Shown: piece by piece, positions 18,128 through 27,096 of the stretch
Numbering within the stretch: position 1 is the first letter of the stretch
Layout: each line of letters starts with the position of its first letter
Assembly (NCBI RefSeq): GCF_051175385.1
Contig: NZ_CP195106.1
Coordinates: 5,580,001 to 5,644,000 of the forward strand
Reading direction: 5' to 3'
Origin: Tundrisphaera lichenicola
GTDB taxonomy: Bacteria; Planctomycetota; Planctomycetia; Isosphaerales; Isosphaeraceae
Length of the DNA: 64,000 nucleotides
The notes under the pieces: model-generated
Told to the model about the DNA's origin: nothing
Seen by the model: the letters and a program-made list of their open reading frames with translations, nothing else
The model's database searches: none
Position numbers and translations under genes: made by a program

Positions 18128-20300
18128 GCGAATCTCTCCTGATGTTCCGGTCGAGACCGGAGCGAACCTCGTAGAGTTCCTGTTTCGCACCCGGACGCGT
18201 CGACGGATCGAGGACTCCGGCTTTCACCAGTCCGGCAAAAAGCTCCGGGGTCACGAACGCGGTGAAGCCATAATTGCCCGGCGCTCGATAACGATCAATC
18301 TCGGACCAGTCCACGTAAATGTGCGATATCCCCGACCTGACGAGTTCGGAACGGACTTCCTCGGGCGTATGACCATTGGCAATTTGCTCGAGAAGGTCGT
18401 CGTTGAATACCGTGTTGTAAAGGACTGGATGTCCGAAGTGGAAGACCGCGGCCGGTCCCACCATCAGGACCTTGGCTCCGAATGGGAGTTCCTCGTCAAT
18501 CCGGGCCATTGAGGGATTCAGCAGTACCGGTACTTCCCGACGGAGCGAGATCAGGTCGCCCGTCCAGTCGTTCAACCCCGCCAGCTCGGTCGAGCAAAAA
18601 ACCAGGTTCGAGCCAATCCCCACTGTCATGATGACTATCAGGAGAATCGACCAGGACTTTCGGATCGACCACTCTGCGCACAGTCCCGCAAGGACCGCCA
18701 GCGATGGAAGGATCGGCAGCCAGAAGCGATCCAGGCGATGCGTCAAGAACCACCAGGTGAGAAACAAATAGGCGGAGTACACCCCGATTCCGATGGAGGC
18801 CTTTCTCATCCGTTTCGGGAAAAATGCGAAGGGGACCAGGGCGGCATAGAGGGGAGATTGCCAGTCGGACCGACCTGCCACGTCGAAGAATGACCGAATC
18901 AACGCCCGGCCTCCAATTGGCTTCATGCCGTGAGCAGCCGACCACTGGGCCTGCCGGTCGAGATTCCAATCTCGGCCTCCGAAGACCGAGAATCCCAGAG
19001 GATAGACGGGATTTCCCGTGTCCAGGACGTTCTTTCCCAGCCAGGGGGCCATCACAAGAACAAACCCGATCGAGAATCCAAGGGCCAGTTTCCAGGACTT
19101 CTGGCGATAGGCCGTCCAGAACGCCCAAGCCGAAGCCGGAATCACGGCCGAGATCAGGGCGGGATATTTGAGAGCCATGGCCCCGCCGGCCAGTAGACCT
19201 ACCAACGGGCCGACGGTGGTCGCATCAATTTTTGAGTTAGCGGTGCCTTCGACCGGGATCGAACCAGTTCGAACCCAGACCCAGATCAATGCCGCGTGGA
19301 AGTAGCAGAGCGGCCCCTCGACGTAGGGTAGCACAGCCATCCGGTAAACCCAGGGAGTGGTCAGGTAGACAACGGCCGCGATCCAGCCGGCCTTCGGCGA
19401 GCCCAGTCTCCTGGCAGTCAGGCCGATCAGCAAGGCCGTCATCGGGGCGAATGCGGCGACCAGGACCTGACCCACCAGCGCCCCGTACCACCAGTCATCA
19501 AGGATTTCCATGCCGATCAGGTGGAGCATTTCCACGCCGAAAGGCATGCTTGTATAGACGTTGTGAGGTAGATAGGCAATCCGACCGGACTGGTAATATT
19601 CCTTGGGGCCTTGAAGGTGGTACTCCAGAGCGTCGAATTCGATGGTCGGCAGCATCGACCCGAGCATCATGATCAGCAAGAACGGGCCGGTCAGAGCGGC
19701 AAAACCCAGGATCGAACCGCGGCCAGGCCAGGATCCGCCCCCAGGTCTCATTCTCCCTCGCCGAAGATCGAGGAAGGCCATCAATCCTTCGATAACGATC
19801 GGAATCGCCAGGCCCAATCGGATCGCCCAGGGATGAAGCCCGCCCAGGCGACCGACGATCAAGATCGCCAGACCCAGGCCCGTCGTGCCGAGGCCGAACC
19901 CGAGCACAATTCGCTCGATCGACTCGAGTCGATCCCTGAGGCGAAGCAACCGGAGAACCAAAAAGCCAAGGGTGATCGATGAAAGGACCACCAAGCCGGA
20001 GGCCAGGAGGATCGGCAATCTCTGAGGCAGATTCTCGACGTGACTCAACTTCTCCAGGGCGGCCCCCAGATAGGACTCCCGGAAGCGAAGGCCCGGCACG
20101 ACCTCGGGGACCGCTCGAACGAGCAGGTTCACCCGGGCTAGACCCTTCCCACCCGCCATCGAGCCTACACTCGGCAGAGGTTCCAGGACGAACCAGGTGA
20201 ACCAGGCCGCTTCCAGGAGGATCAGGGCCAGCAAAAGGAACAGCCCGAGGGCTTCGCTCCCCTGCCTCCCGGATTTCAGAGTTGAGGGCCGATGAACCAA
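18048..20300 (-). CDS. Multi-pass membrane glycosyltransferase-like protein
   Basis: 750 residues with roughly 12 or more hydrophobic segments between about 15 and 600, then a soluble C-terminal part. The overall form, with an acidic FDALEYHL motif in an early external loop, resembles GT-C enzymes (ArnT/PMT type) that transfer sugars from lipid carriers. This is a fold-level guess. The TTG start at 20300 has a strong GGAGGAG about 8 bases upstream and overlaps the uxaA stop by 25 bases. The last 30 residues are read out of frame through the start of the epimerase gene and look low-complexity, so the end may be recently extended. Confidence 0.8.
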   Translation of the reverse strand: MVHRPSTLKSGRQGSEALGLFLLLALILLEAAWFTWFVLEPLPSVGSMAGGKGLARVNLLVRAVPEVVPGLRFRESYLGAALEKLSHVENLPQRLPILLASGLVVLSSITLGFLVLRLLRLRDRLESIERIVLGFGLGTTGLGLAILIVGRLGGLHPWAIRLGLAIPIVIEGLMAFLDLRRGRMRPGGGSWPGRGSILGFAALTGPFLLIMMLGSMLPTIEFDALEYHLQGPKEYYQSGRIAYLPHNVYTSMPFGVEMLHLIGMEILDDWWYGALVGQVLVAAFAPMTALLIGLTARRLGSPKAGWIAAVVYLTTPWVYRMAVLPYVEGPLCYFHAALIWVWVRTGSIPVEGTANSKIDATTVGPLVGLLAGGAMALKYPALISAVIPASAWAFWTAYRQKSWKLALGFSIGFVLVMAPWLGKNVLDTGNPVYPLGFSVFGGRDWNLDRQAQWSAAHGMKPIGGRALIRSFFDVAGRSDWQSPLYAALVPFAFFPKRMRKASIGIGVYSAYLFLTWWFLTHRLDRFWLPILPSLAVLAGLCAEWSIRKSWSILLIVIMTVGIGSNLVFCSTELAGLNDWTGDLISLRREVPVLLNPSMARIDEELPFGAKVLMVGPAAVFHFGHPVLYNTVFNDDLLEQIANGHTPEEVRSELVRSGISHIYVDWSEIDRYRAPGNYGFTAFVTPELFAGLVKAGVLDPSTRPGAKQELYEVRSGLDRNIRRDSHGSVDGGDGRGGVHRAASGGSTRRAR

Positions 20301-21832
20301 GGGGCGAACTCCTCCTCGCCAATCCCGGCGGCCTCGCTTCGGGTCCGTTGACCCCCGGCCACCTCCAGAATCAGTTCGAAGAGCCGACGGCCGGCGTCCT
20401 CGACCGATTCCCCCTCGAGGATCGTCCCGGCATTGATGTCCATGTCATCAATCATCCTCTCATACATCGGCGTGTTGGTCGCCAGTTTGATGCATGGGGT
20501 GGGCTTGAGCCCGAGGACACTCCCCCGGCCGGTCGTGAAAACGAGGACATTCGCCCCGCCTGCGACCAGGCCGGTCGTGCAGATCGGGTCGAACCCCGGT
20601 GTATCCATGAAGACCAGGCCCGGGCCATCCACCTTCTCGGCGAAGCCAACCACATCGACCAGGGGCGAGGAGCCCGCTTTGGCAAGGGCCCCCAGCGACT
20701 TCTCGTAGATCGTGGTGAGTCCGCCCTCCTTGTTGCCGGGCGATGGATTGTTATTCATCTCGGCACCGAAGACGCCGGTATACCACTCCCACCATTTAAT
20801 CCGCTCGACCAGCTTTTCGCCCACCTCTCGACTGACGGCCCGCCTGGTCAGGAGATGTTCGGCGCCATAAATCTCGGTCGTTTCACCCAGGACCGCCGTC
20901 CCGCCCTGTGCGATGAGCATATCGGCGGCAACCCCGAGCGCCGGGTTGGCCGTCACGCCCGAATTGCCATCCGAACCCCCGCATTCCATCGCCAGGCAAA
21001 GCTTCGAGATCGGTTGTTCGGTCCGGACCCAGGCGTTGGCCTCGGGCAGGACGTCCAACACAGCCTGGACCGTCGCCTCAACGGTCTTGGTAATCCCGCC
21101 CTGTTCCTGGATATTGATCACCCGAGGCCTCCGGTGCTCGGACGGCTTCGAACCGGGTCGGATCAGGTCGTGGATCTCGACAATCTCGCGAGCCTGACTG
21201 ACCTCGCACCCCAGTCCGACCAGGACGCAGGCAGCGACGTTGGGATGATTCGCGAATCCGGCGAGCACCCGCTCGAGCTGGATATGATCCGCCCCACGCG
21301 TGGGTATCCCGCATCCCCCCTTATGGGTGATCGCGAAAACACCATCCACGTTCGGAAACCGCTGACGCCAATCGCCCTCCCGGAAGCGCTCGGCGACGGC
21401 TCTCGACGTACTGGCCGAGCAATTCACCGCGCTGATGACCGCGACGTAGTTCCGGGTTCCCACTCGACCATCGGGCCGGAGGTAACCCGGGAACGTCCTT
21501 GGAGTCGTCTCCAGGGTGGAGGGAGCCGAGACCGAGGCGTAGGCGTAATCACGCTCGAACAGGTCGGCCTTCAGGTTGTGCACGTGGATCCAGGAGCCGG
21601 CCGGAATAGCCTTGGAGGCAAAACCAATGATCTGCCCGTACTTCCGGACCGGTTCACCCTCCGCCACTTCGAGGAGCGATACCTTGTGCCCAAGGGCGAT
21701 CGGCTCGAGCACCGTCACGTCTCGACCATCCAGATTGAGGACGAACCCTTTGGGGATCGGTCGGGCGGCAACGGCAACGTTGTCGCCCACTCGAAGCAGG
21801 ACCGCTCGCCGATCTTCGGCCGCCGTCGCCAT
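20276..21832 (-). CDS. uxaA: UxaA-family altronate/galactarate-type dehydratase
   Basis: About 518 residues combining an N-terminal SAF domain (about 10-90) with the two-part dehydratase core. Conserved pieces are GRVGTRNYVAVISAVNCS, HKGGCGIP, the MECGGSDGNSGVTANPALG block and FTTGRGSVLG, near metal/substrate ligands. Known members dehydrate D-altronate or D-galactarate in sugar-acid breakdown. A glucuronate-isomerase-like gene elsewhere in the window (46647) fits hexuronate use. The ATG at 21832 is preferred to 21853. It overlaps the downstream membrane-protein gene. Confidence 0.9.
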   Translation of the reverse strand: MATAAEDRRAVLLRVGDNVAVAARPIPKGFVLNLDGRDVTVLEPIALGHKVSLLEVAEGEPVRKYGQIIGFASKAIPAGSWIHVHNLKADLFERDYAYASVSAPSTLETTPRTFPGYLRPDGRVGTRNYVAVISAVNCSASTSRAVAERFREGDWRQRFPNVDGVFAITHKGGCGIPTRGADHIQLERVLAGFANHPNVAACVLVGLGCEVSQAREIVEIHDLIRPGSKPSEHRRPRVINIQEQGGITKTVEATVQAVLDVLPEANAWVRTEQPISKLCLAMECGGSDGNSGVTANPALGVAADMLIAQGGTAVLGETTEIYGAEHLLTRRAVSREVGEKLVERIKWWEWYTGVFGAEMNNNPSPGNKEGGLTTIYEKSLGALAKAGSSPLVDVVGFAEKVDGPGLVFMDTPGFDPICTTGLVAGGANVLVFTTGRGSVLGLKPTPCIKLATNTPMYERMIDDMDINAGTILEGESVEDAGRRLFELILEVAGGQRTRSEAAGIGEEEFAPWFIGPQL

Positions 21833-22162
21833 GCGAAGCTCCCGTCCCAACAAATGTTATAGAACGAAGTTAGTTTAATGACCGGCCCGGCTTTTGAGAA
21901 GCGGAACGACCTTAGAATACCCTCCTGATCATGGATAGAGATAAGAGACGTTGGAAATCAGTTGACGCCCGACCCTCAACACACAGGCCAGGACCGTCCC
22001 CGCCAACCTTCCCAAACTAGCCCGAAAGAGTAATCGAAATACCGGACCTCCACCGCTGCCTGAAGAACCATAATTAGAGATCGATTAAGGTAAGCCGGAC
22101 GTCCCTAGAACTCGGATCCCGACGCTGGGGCATGAAGAATCGGAGAGGAGCGGGGAAGGTCC
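21833..22162. other. Gene-free region before the tRNA-like gene
   Basis: About 330 bases between the uxaA start and the promoter of the tRNA-like gene, less GC-rich than its surroundings. I see no gene or strong hairpin. It should hold the uxaA promoter, but no clear -35/-10 pair stood out. Confidence 0.5.
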
Positions 22163-22191
22163 TTTTCATCGAGTCGAACTCTGGCTATGAT
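22163..22191 (+). promoter_or_regulatory. Possible promoter of the tRNA-like gene
   Basis: TTTTCA (22163-22168) and TATGAT (22186-22191) with 17-base spacing. The expected transcription start falls at about the first base of the tRNA-like sequence, implying a very short or absent 5' leader. Confidence 0.35.
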
Positions 22192-22196
22192 TTCAT

Positions 22197-22268
22197 TGCG
22201 TCGTGGAGCAGCGGCTAGCTCGTCAGGCTAATCCCCTGGAGGGGTAGGTTCGATTCCTACCGGCGCGA
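22197..22268 (+). tRNA. Initiator-tRNA-like gene with anticodon AAU
   Basis: 72 bases fold as a full cloverleaf: acceptor 22197-22203 with 22261-22267 (7 pairs, two G-U including the terminal U1-G72), D stem GAGC/GCTC with GG in the loop, anticodon stem TCAGG/CCTGG, a 4-base variable loop, and T arm GTAGG-TTCGATT-CCTAC. The discriminator is A and no CCA is encoded. The body matches bacterial initiator tRNA (TGGAGC...GCTCGTC, A11-U24 type D stem, weak 1-72 pair), but the anticodon loop is CTAATCC where initiators have CTCATAA, giving anticodon AAU and C37. It may be a degenerate copy or a tRNA-derived RNA. Confidence 0.6.
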
Positions 22269-22286
22269 TTTATGAGGCAAATCCGG

Positions 22287-22319
22287 CCCGACCTGGCCAG
22301 GGTCGGGTAATTTCATTTT
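22287..22319 (+). terminator. Intrinsic terminator after the tRNA-like gene
   Basis: CCCGACC (22287-22293) pairs with GGTCGGG (22301-22307) around a 7-base loop, followed by the T-rich TAATTTCATTTT. It sits 18 bases past the end of the tRNA-like sequence, which supports that sequence being transcribed as its own unit. Confidence 0.65.
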
Positions 22320-22445
22320 GTGATCCCGCCTGTGTTTCTGTGGCGGGTTCCTGGATGGGTCGGGCTCGCGGGCCAAGGTGTTGAAGATCTGGCACCGATC
22401 TCCCTCCGCGCGGGGTGATCGGCCGGGGAGGTGGCTGACAAACCG

Positions 22446-22991
22446 ATGTACGTACCGACGAAACTCTTCTTCACCAAGGGCGTGGGGACCCACCGAGAGA
22501 AGCTATCCAGCTTCGAGATGGCCCTGCGCGACGCCGGGATTGCTTGCTACAATCTGGTCCGCGTTTCGAGCATCTTCCCGCCCAATTGCGAGGAAATCTC
22601 GATCGAGGAAGGCATCCCCATGATGCCCCCCGGAGCCATCGTTCACGTCGTGATGAGCGAATGCGCCACGGCCGAGCCAAACCGGCTCATCGCGGCCAGC
22701 GTTGGTGTGGCCAAACCCAGAGACCGAAGCACATTCGGTTACCTCTCCGAGCACCACGCATACGGCCAGACCGCCAAGAGTGCGGCCGATTACGCCGAGG
22801 ATCTCGCCGCCGAGATGCTCGCGACGGTCCTCGGGGTGGAATTCAACCCGAATAGCTCTTGGGACGAGAAGCGAGAGATCTGGCGGATTGCCGACGTGAT
22901 CTATCAGACCAAGGAAGTGACCCAAACAGCAGTCGGCCACAAGGATGGGCTCTGGACCACCGTGATCGCCGCCGCGATCCTCCTGCCATGA
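22446..22991 (+). CDS. Pyruvoyl-dependent arginine decarboxylase
   Basis: Converts arginine to agmatine with a pyruvoyl group made by self-cleavage. The cleavage site is the Ser-Ser pair in VRVSSIFPP (residues 41-42 from this start), and the N-terminal YVPTKLFFTKGVG is the family opening. I chose the ATG at 22446 (181 residues): GGAGG sits about 12-14 bases upstream, whereas the GTG at 22431 abuts that site and adds five residues not seen in relatives. It overlaps the next gene by 4 bases, so arginine decarboxylation is coupled to the deoxyhypusine-synthase-like enzyme. Confidence 0.93.
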   Translation: MYVPTKLFFTKGVGTHREKLSSFEMALRDAGIACYNLVRVSSIFPPNCEEISIEEGIPMMPPGAIVHVVMSECATAEPNRLIAASVGVAKPRDRSTFGYLSEHHAYGQTAKSAADYAEDLAAEMLATVLGVEFNPNSSWDEKREIWRIADVIYQTKEVTQTAVGHKDGLWTTVIAAAILLP

Positions 22992-24121
22992 GCAAACCCG
23001 AAAAATACCTCCACAAGGTCAGCAAGCACCGGATCGCCCCGCCTGCCGTCACGGGGGGCGATCTCGCGGCCGACCTGATCGATTCGGCGTTCCTGAGCTA
23101 CAACGCGGGTCGGCTCCGAGAAATCTGCCAGGTCCTCAACACGAAAGTCCTTGAGGCTGACTGCACCGTCGGCCTCTCGCTCTCGGGTGCGCTCACACCC
23201 GCCGGGATGGGGATGAGCTGCCTGATTCCTTTGATCCGCGCCGGGTTTGTCGACTGGATCGTCTCCACGGGGGCGAATCTCTATCACGACACACATTATG
23301 CTCTCGATCTACCGCTCCACCAGAGTCGCCCCAATCTCGACGATTTCGCACTCCGAGAAAATGCGATCATCCGGATATATGACATCGTCTTCGATTACTC
23401 GACGCTCCTCGACACCGATACTTTCTATCGCGAATTGATCCGAAGCGAGCCGTTCGCCCGATCGATGGGAACGGCCGAATTCCATTACGAGGTCGGTCGA
23501 TACCTGCATGCCCGATCCGAAAAGCTTGGGCAACCTGCCAATAGCTTACTCGCCGCTGCATACGAATGCGGCGTCCCCATTTACACTTCGAGTCCCGGGG
23601 ACAGTTCGATCGGGATGAACCTGGCGGCCCTGAGCTTCCTCGACTCGAAGCTCCAGATCGACCCGTTGCGGGACGTCAATGAGACGGCCTCGATCGTCTA
23701 TCAGGCCAAGCGAGGGGGGGGAAAGTCAGGCGTCCTGATCCTCGGAGGAGGAAGCCCGAAGAACTTCATCCTCCAGACCGAACCTCAAATTCAAGAAGTC
23801 CTGGGGCTCGAGGAGGCGGGGCATGATTACTTCCTCCAGATTACGGATGCCCGACCCGATACGGGGGGTCTCTCCGGTGCCACTGCCACCGAGGCGATGA
23901 CCTGGGGCAAGGTTGATCCCGAGAAGTTGCCCGACTCCGTGACTTGCTACACCGATAGCACGATCGCGCTGCCGCTTCTGACCGCCTACGTGCTGGCCCG
24001 TCACTCGCCCAGGCCGCTGAAACGACTCTACGATCGTCGAGAGTCGAATTACGACGCACTCCGACAGTCATACCTCGATCGGATTGCCCGAGAAGAGGGC
24101 GAGGCTTCCGGAGGAGCATGA
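22988..24121 (+). CDS. Deoxyhypusine-synthase-like protein (SpeY type)
   Basis: 377 residues of the deoxyhypusine synthase fold. The active-site Lys corresponds to GGGSPKNFIL, where eukaryotic enzymes have GGGVVKHHI. The NAD/spermidine region is seen in GATATEAMTWGKV, and N-terminal ALTPAGMG and STGANLYHD are also conserved. Bacteria lack eIF5A, and homologues such as SpeY of Anabaena make homospermidine from putrescine/spermidine. That role is inferred here from family and from the 4-base overlap with arginine decarboxylase. No agmatinase or N-carbamoylputrescine gene is in the window, so how agmatine would become putrescine is unseen. Confidence 0.9.
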   Translation: MSKPEKYLHKVSKHRIAPPAVTGGDLAADLIDSAFLSYNAGRLREICQVLNTKVLEADCTVGLSLSGALTPAGMGMSCLIPLIRAGFVDWIVSTGANLYHDTHYALDLPLHQSRPNLDDFALRENAIIRIYDIVFDYSTLLDTDTFYRELIRSEPFARSMGTAEFHYEVGRYLHARSEKLGQPANSLLAAAYECGVPIYTSSPGDSSIGMNLAALSFLDSKLQIDPLRDVNETASIVYQAKRGGGKSGVLILGGGSPKNFILQTEPQIQEVLGLEEAGHDYFLQITDARPDTGGLSGATATEAMTWGKVDPEKLPDSVTCYTDSTIALPLLTAYVLARHSPRPLKRLYDRRESNYDALRQSYLDRIAREEGEASGGA

Positions 24122-24167
24122 CCGCCCTCATCCCCCGAGGAAGCCGGTTCGATCCGGCGAGCCGGCC

Positions 24168-25190
24168 ATGCCTTCCACGAAAGTTCTCAAGATCGATGCC
24201 AACGGGCCAGACCCAGCCATCCTGTCCGAGGCGGCGAGGATCATCCGTGAGGGGGGACTCGTCGCGTTCGCAACCGAGACCGTCTACGGACTCGGTGCCG
24301 ACGCGACCCGCCCAGAAGCCGTAGCGCGTATCTTCGAAGCCAAGGGGCGTCCTCCCACGAATCCCTTGATCGTCCACGTTGCCGAGAATTCCGACGCCCT
24401 GGCCTGCGTCTCTCACTGGCCGATCTACGCCGAGACACTCGCCGCGAGGTACTGGCCGGGGCCACTGACGATGGTCCTTCCAAAATCCTCGATCATCCCC
24501 GCGATCGCGACGGCGGGCCAGGAGACGGTCGGGATTCGCGTCCCCAATACCGTCGTGGCCCGGCTATTGATCGCCGAGTCGGGGCGGCCGATTGCGGCTC
24601 CTAGTGCAAATCGATCGACGGGAATCTCCCCGACGACAGCCGCTCATGTTATGAAGGATCTCGACGGCAAAGTCGACCTGATCCTTGACAGCGGACCGAC
24701 AACGATCGGGATCGAGTCAACTGTCCTGGACGTAACGGAAGATCCTCCAAGACTGCTCCGACCAGGGGCGATTACCCGGGAGGAAATTGCCGGACTTCTG
24801 GATGTGCCCGTACTCCCACCCATCCAGAATCTCGAGACCCACAGAAGCCCCGGTCAAATGAACGTCCATTATTCCCCCCGAACTCCAACCTATCGACTGC
24901 CTCGACAGGGCGAGGGCTCCGTTCCGATCCGGGGAAGATTTGAATTGATCGTTCTGGGTGACTCGACCGGAGGAATTCCTGTTCCGGAAGACGAGGATTC
25001 GACGGTTCGAATCCATCGATTCGCGACCCCCAAAATCGCATCGAGGGAGCTCTACGCGAGACTCCATCGCCTCGACACTCAGAAACTCGACATGATCCTG
25101 ATCCTGCCGCCGCCCGACGAACCCCAGTGGGCAGCGGTTCGCGATCGAGTCTGGCGTGCATCTCGGCCTTGGACTGCCGACAACGAATGA
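24168..25190 (+). CDS. tsaC: L-threonylcarbamoyladenylate synthase (Sua5/TsaC)
   Basis: Makes threonylcarbamoyl-AMP from threonine, bicarbonate and ATP for the t6A37 modification of ANN-decoding tRNAs. The YrdC domain (about 10-210) has ATETVYGLGADA, the KGRPPTNPL loop and APSANRSTG. A C-terminal Sua5 domain follows, making it the long Sua5 form (340 residues). I chose the ATG at 24168; an earlier in-frame start at 24084 would overlap the preceding gene. It is 46 bases downstream of the polyamine pair on the same strand. Confidence 0.94.
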   Translation: MPSTKVLKIDANGPDPAILSEAARIIREGGLVAFATETVYGLGADATRPEAVARIFEAKGRPPTNPLIVHVAENSDALACVSHWPIYAETLAARYWPGPLTMVLPKSSIIPAIATAGQETVGIRVPNTVVARLLIAESGRPIAAPSANRSTGISPTTAAHVMKDLDGKVDLILDSGPTTIGIESTVLDVTEDPPRLLRPGAITREEIAGLLDVPVLPPIQNLETHRSPGQMNVHYSPRTPTYRLPRQGEGSVPIRGRFELIVLGDSTGGIPVPEDEDSTVRIHRFATPKIASRELYARLHRLDTQKLDMILILPPPDEPQWAAVRDRVWRASRPWTADNE

Positions 25191-25308
25191 GCTCAAGGCC
25201 GTTTGCTGAGAATGGCCTACCAATCCAAAAGTTAAAACCGCCGACCTAAACCCTTTGAGGGAAAGGACAGCGGTCAACTTATCAAGAAACTAGGATAAAG
25301 AATCTCGA

Positions 25309-25512
25309 TCAGGCGCGGTCGGAGCCACTTCTCGTCTCGCCGGTTCGCCCGCCGCGGGTCGAATTGGCATAGACCGAGGTCAAAACGCCGAGCAGGGCGG
25401 ATCGGCGACCGGCCCGTGACGACTTCCCACCACGACGGATGCGGGCTACGGTGCCCGCCCACTCGAAGCCCGAATGCAACGGTGCCGTCTTCTTGGGATT
25501 CGACGCACTCAT
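25309..25512 (-). CDS. Small basic hypothetical protein
   Basis: 67 residues rich in Arg, Ser and Gly, with no recognised family. Support comes from strongly GC-rich third codon positions, an ATG at 25512 with AGGAG 10 bases upstream, and a location between genes without overlap. A hydrophobic patch (SALLGVLTSVY) lies between two basic segments, which could suit nucleic-acid binding, but this is speculation. A longer open frame in another phase (25274-25567) is less coding-like. Confidence 0.45.
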   Translation of the reverse strand: MSASNPKKTAPLHSGFEWAGTVARIRRGGKSSRAGRRSALLGVLTSVYANSTRGGRTGETRSGSDRA

Positions 25513-25567
25513 CGAACGGAGACTCCTCGAAAGGGTCAATGGGCAGCCCGGATGCGAGCCATCCCAA

Positions 25568-25997
25568 TTCTAACCTGACATCAGGCTAGACCCAGATCCT
25601 CACGGCAAGCGAACCGAATCAAGTTTGACCCGCAGATAAAGCGATCGCATCGGGCCGGCTCAATGTAATTCGATTGCCGCAAAACCAGTTGTCGATCTCA
25701 CCTCCGGAAGGAACCACGGCAATCGTGAACCTTCGAAAGCGAATTCGTGTCCCACGGATATCGGCTGCACTAGCTCGAAAATCGAGCGATACCTTGCCTT
25801 ATTGGATTGCGCCGCTTCAACCTGAGGCTTTGATAAGCAACAAATCAAGTGAACGCATTCCGGAAACCCATCGGGTTAGGCACCGTATCAAGGTTTGACC
25901 GGCATGTCAAGTGGCCAGCAAAATTACATCAGTCTTATTATTCGCGAGGTGATTTCGTGCACCTTCACCGCCGGATCAGGGGGCACGTTCGAATATT
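25568..25997. other. Gene-free 430-base region
   Basis: This stretch between the small basic protein and the ABC permease has lower GC than its neighbours. Short open frames exist on both strands but lack ribosome sites and coding-like codon use. No hairpin or repeat stood out. Confidence 0.55.
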
Positions 25998-26984
25998 TCA
26001 GACCACGTCGGTGAAGATCCTCTCGGTGCGCCGGAAGTAGAAAGCACCCGTGACCAGCACTGTGACGCTCACGAGGAAGCTCTCAAGGATCTGAATCCAG
26101 GGCATGGCCGGATGACCGAGCAGGCACGACCGAAAACCGGAGATCACGCCTACCATGGGGTTCAATCCGTAGATCATCTGGTAACGATCAGGGACCATCG
26201 AGGCCGGGTAAATGACCGGGCTGACGTACATCCAGACCTGGGCGAGGAATCCGATGATCATGGCGATATCCCGATATTGCACGGCGAGACTCGCCAGCCA
26301 GAGGCCGAATCCGAGGGCGCACATCAACGCAATCAGGATGAGAACCGGTAGGATGAACACGGATTCCAGGCGGGGTAGGACACCGTAGGCGATCATCATC
26401 ACCAGGAGAATCAGCAACGTGGCAGCCAGGTCGACGAGTCGCCCGGCGACCTGGGTGAAGGGGAGGAACAATCGAGGGAAATAGACTTTCGTGAGTGTAT
26501 TGGCCTCATTGACCAGGCTATTCGACGCAGCAGTCAGCGCACCCGCGAAGAACGTCCAGGGCACCAACCCACAGAAGGCAAACAGGAGATAGGGCGAACC
26601 ACCGGGCGCCTTGATTTGAACCACTCGACCGAAGATGACCGCGAAAATCATCAGTGTCATGAGAGGCTGAACGATCACCCAACCCAGCCCCAGAGCCGAT
26701 TGGGCATAGCGCGCCTTGACGTTCCTCCAGATCATATAGTAAAGCAGATCACGATGTTCGGTCAATTCACGGAGGTTAACCGCCTGCCATCCTGACCTCG
26801 CCTCGATCAAGATTTCATGCTGGCGTGGCGATCGTTCCTTGGTCGAGTGACCAGATCGATCGGCCTCTTTCTCTGTGGAAATGTCCATGTCCGTCAGGGC
26901 CATCGATGTGCATCCAGGAAGTTCGGAAGAAAAGACCCGGTGAAATGATTCGGGCCGTCTGAGCGAGGTTATCGACCTCGCCAT
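25998..26984 (-). CDS. ABC-2 type polysaccharide-export permease
   Basis: 328 residues (293-301 if it starts at the ATG at 26888 or 26903). Six hydrophobic segments are visible, preceded by the cytoplasmic LLYYMIWRNVKARYAQSALG motif typical of Wzm/TagG/KpsM permeases that export O-antigen, teichoic acid or capsule chains. The segment YVSPVIYPASMVP is also typical. The ATP-binding partner is normally adjacent but is absent from this neighbourhood, so this is an orphan half-transporter here. The start is uncertain because no candidate has a clear ribosome site. Confidence 0.88.
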   Translation of the reverse strand: MARSITSLRRPESFHRVFSSELPGCTSMALTDMDISTEKEADRSGHSTKERSPRQHEILIEARSGWQAVNLRELTEHRDLLYYMIWRNVKARYAQSALGLGWVIVQPLMTLMIFAVIFGRVVQIKAPGGSPYLLFAFCGLVPWTFFAGALTAASNSLVNEANTLTKVYFPRLFLPFTQVAGRLVDLAATLLILLVMMIAYGVLPRLESVFILPVLILIALMCALGFGLWLASLAVQYRDIAMIIGFLAQVWMYVSPVIYPASMVPDRYQMIYGLNPMVGVISGFRSCLLGHPAMPWIQILESFLVSVTVLVTGAFYFRRTERIFTDVV

Positions 26985-27096
26985 GATCCAGGCTGATCAT
27001 TGTTCAGATCAAGGGTAGGGCAAGTTCGGAGGTGGGGAAGAGGATGGTTGGATAAGTTCTGGCAGCGATTCAATCCTCTAAGGAACCGAGGAGAAC

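Noticed and set aside
20282..21862. A 526-codon open frame on the plus strand opposite uxaA
   Set aside because: It is the antisense shadow of a clearly homologous gene; long opposite frames are expected at this GC content, and it has no family features.
25660..26040. Several short open frames in the AT-richer gap before the ABC permease
   Set aside because: No ribosome sites, non-coding codon use and mutual overlap on both strands.
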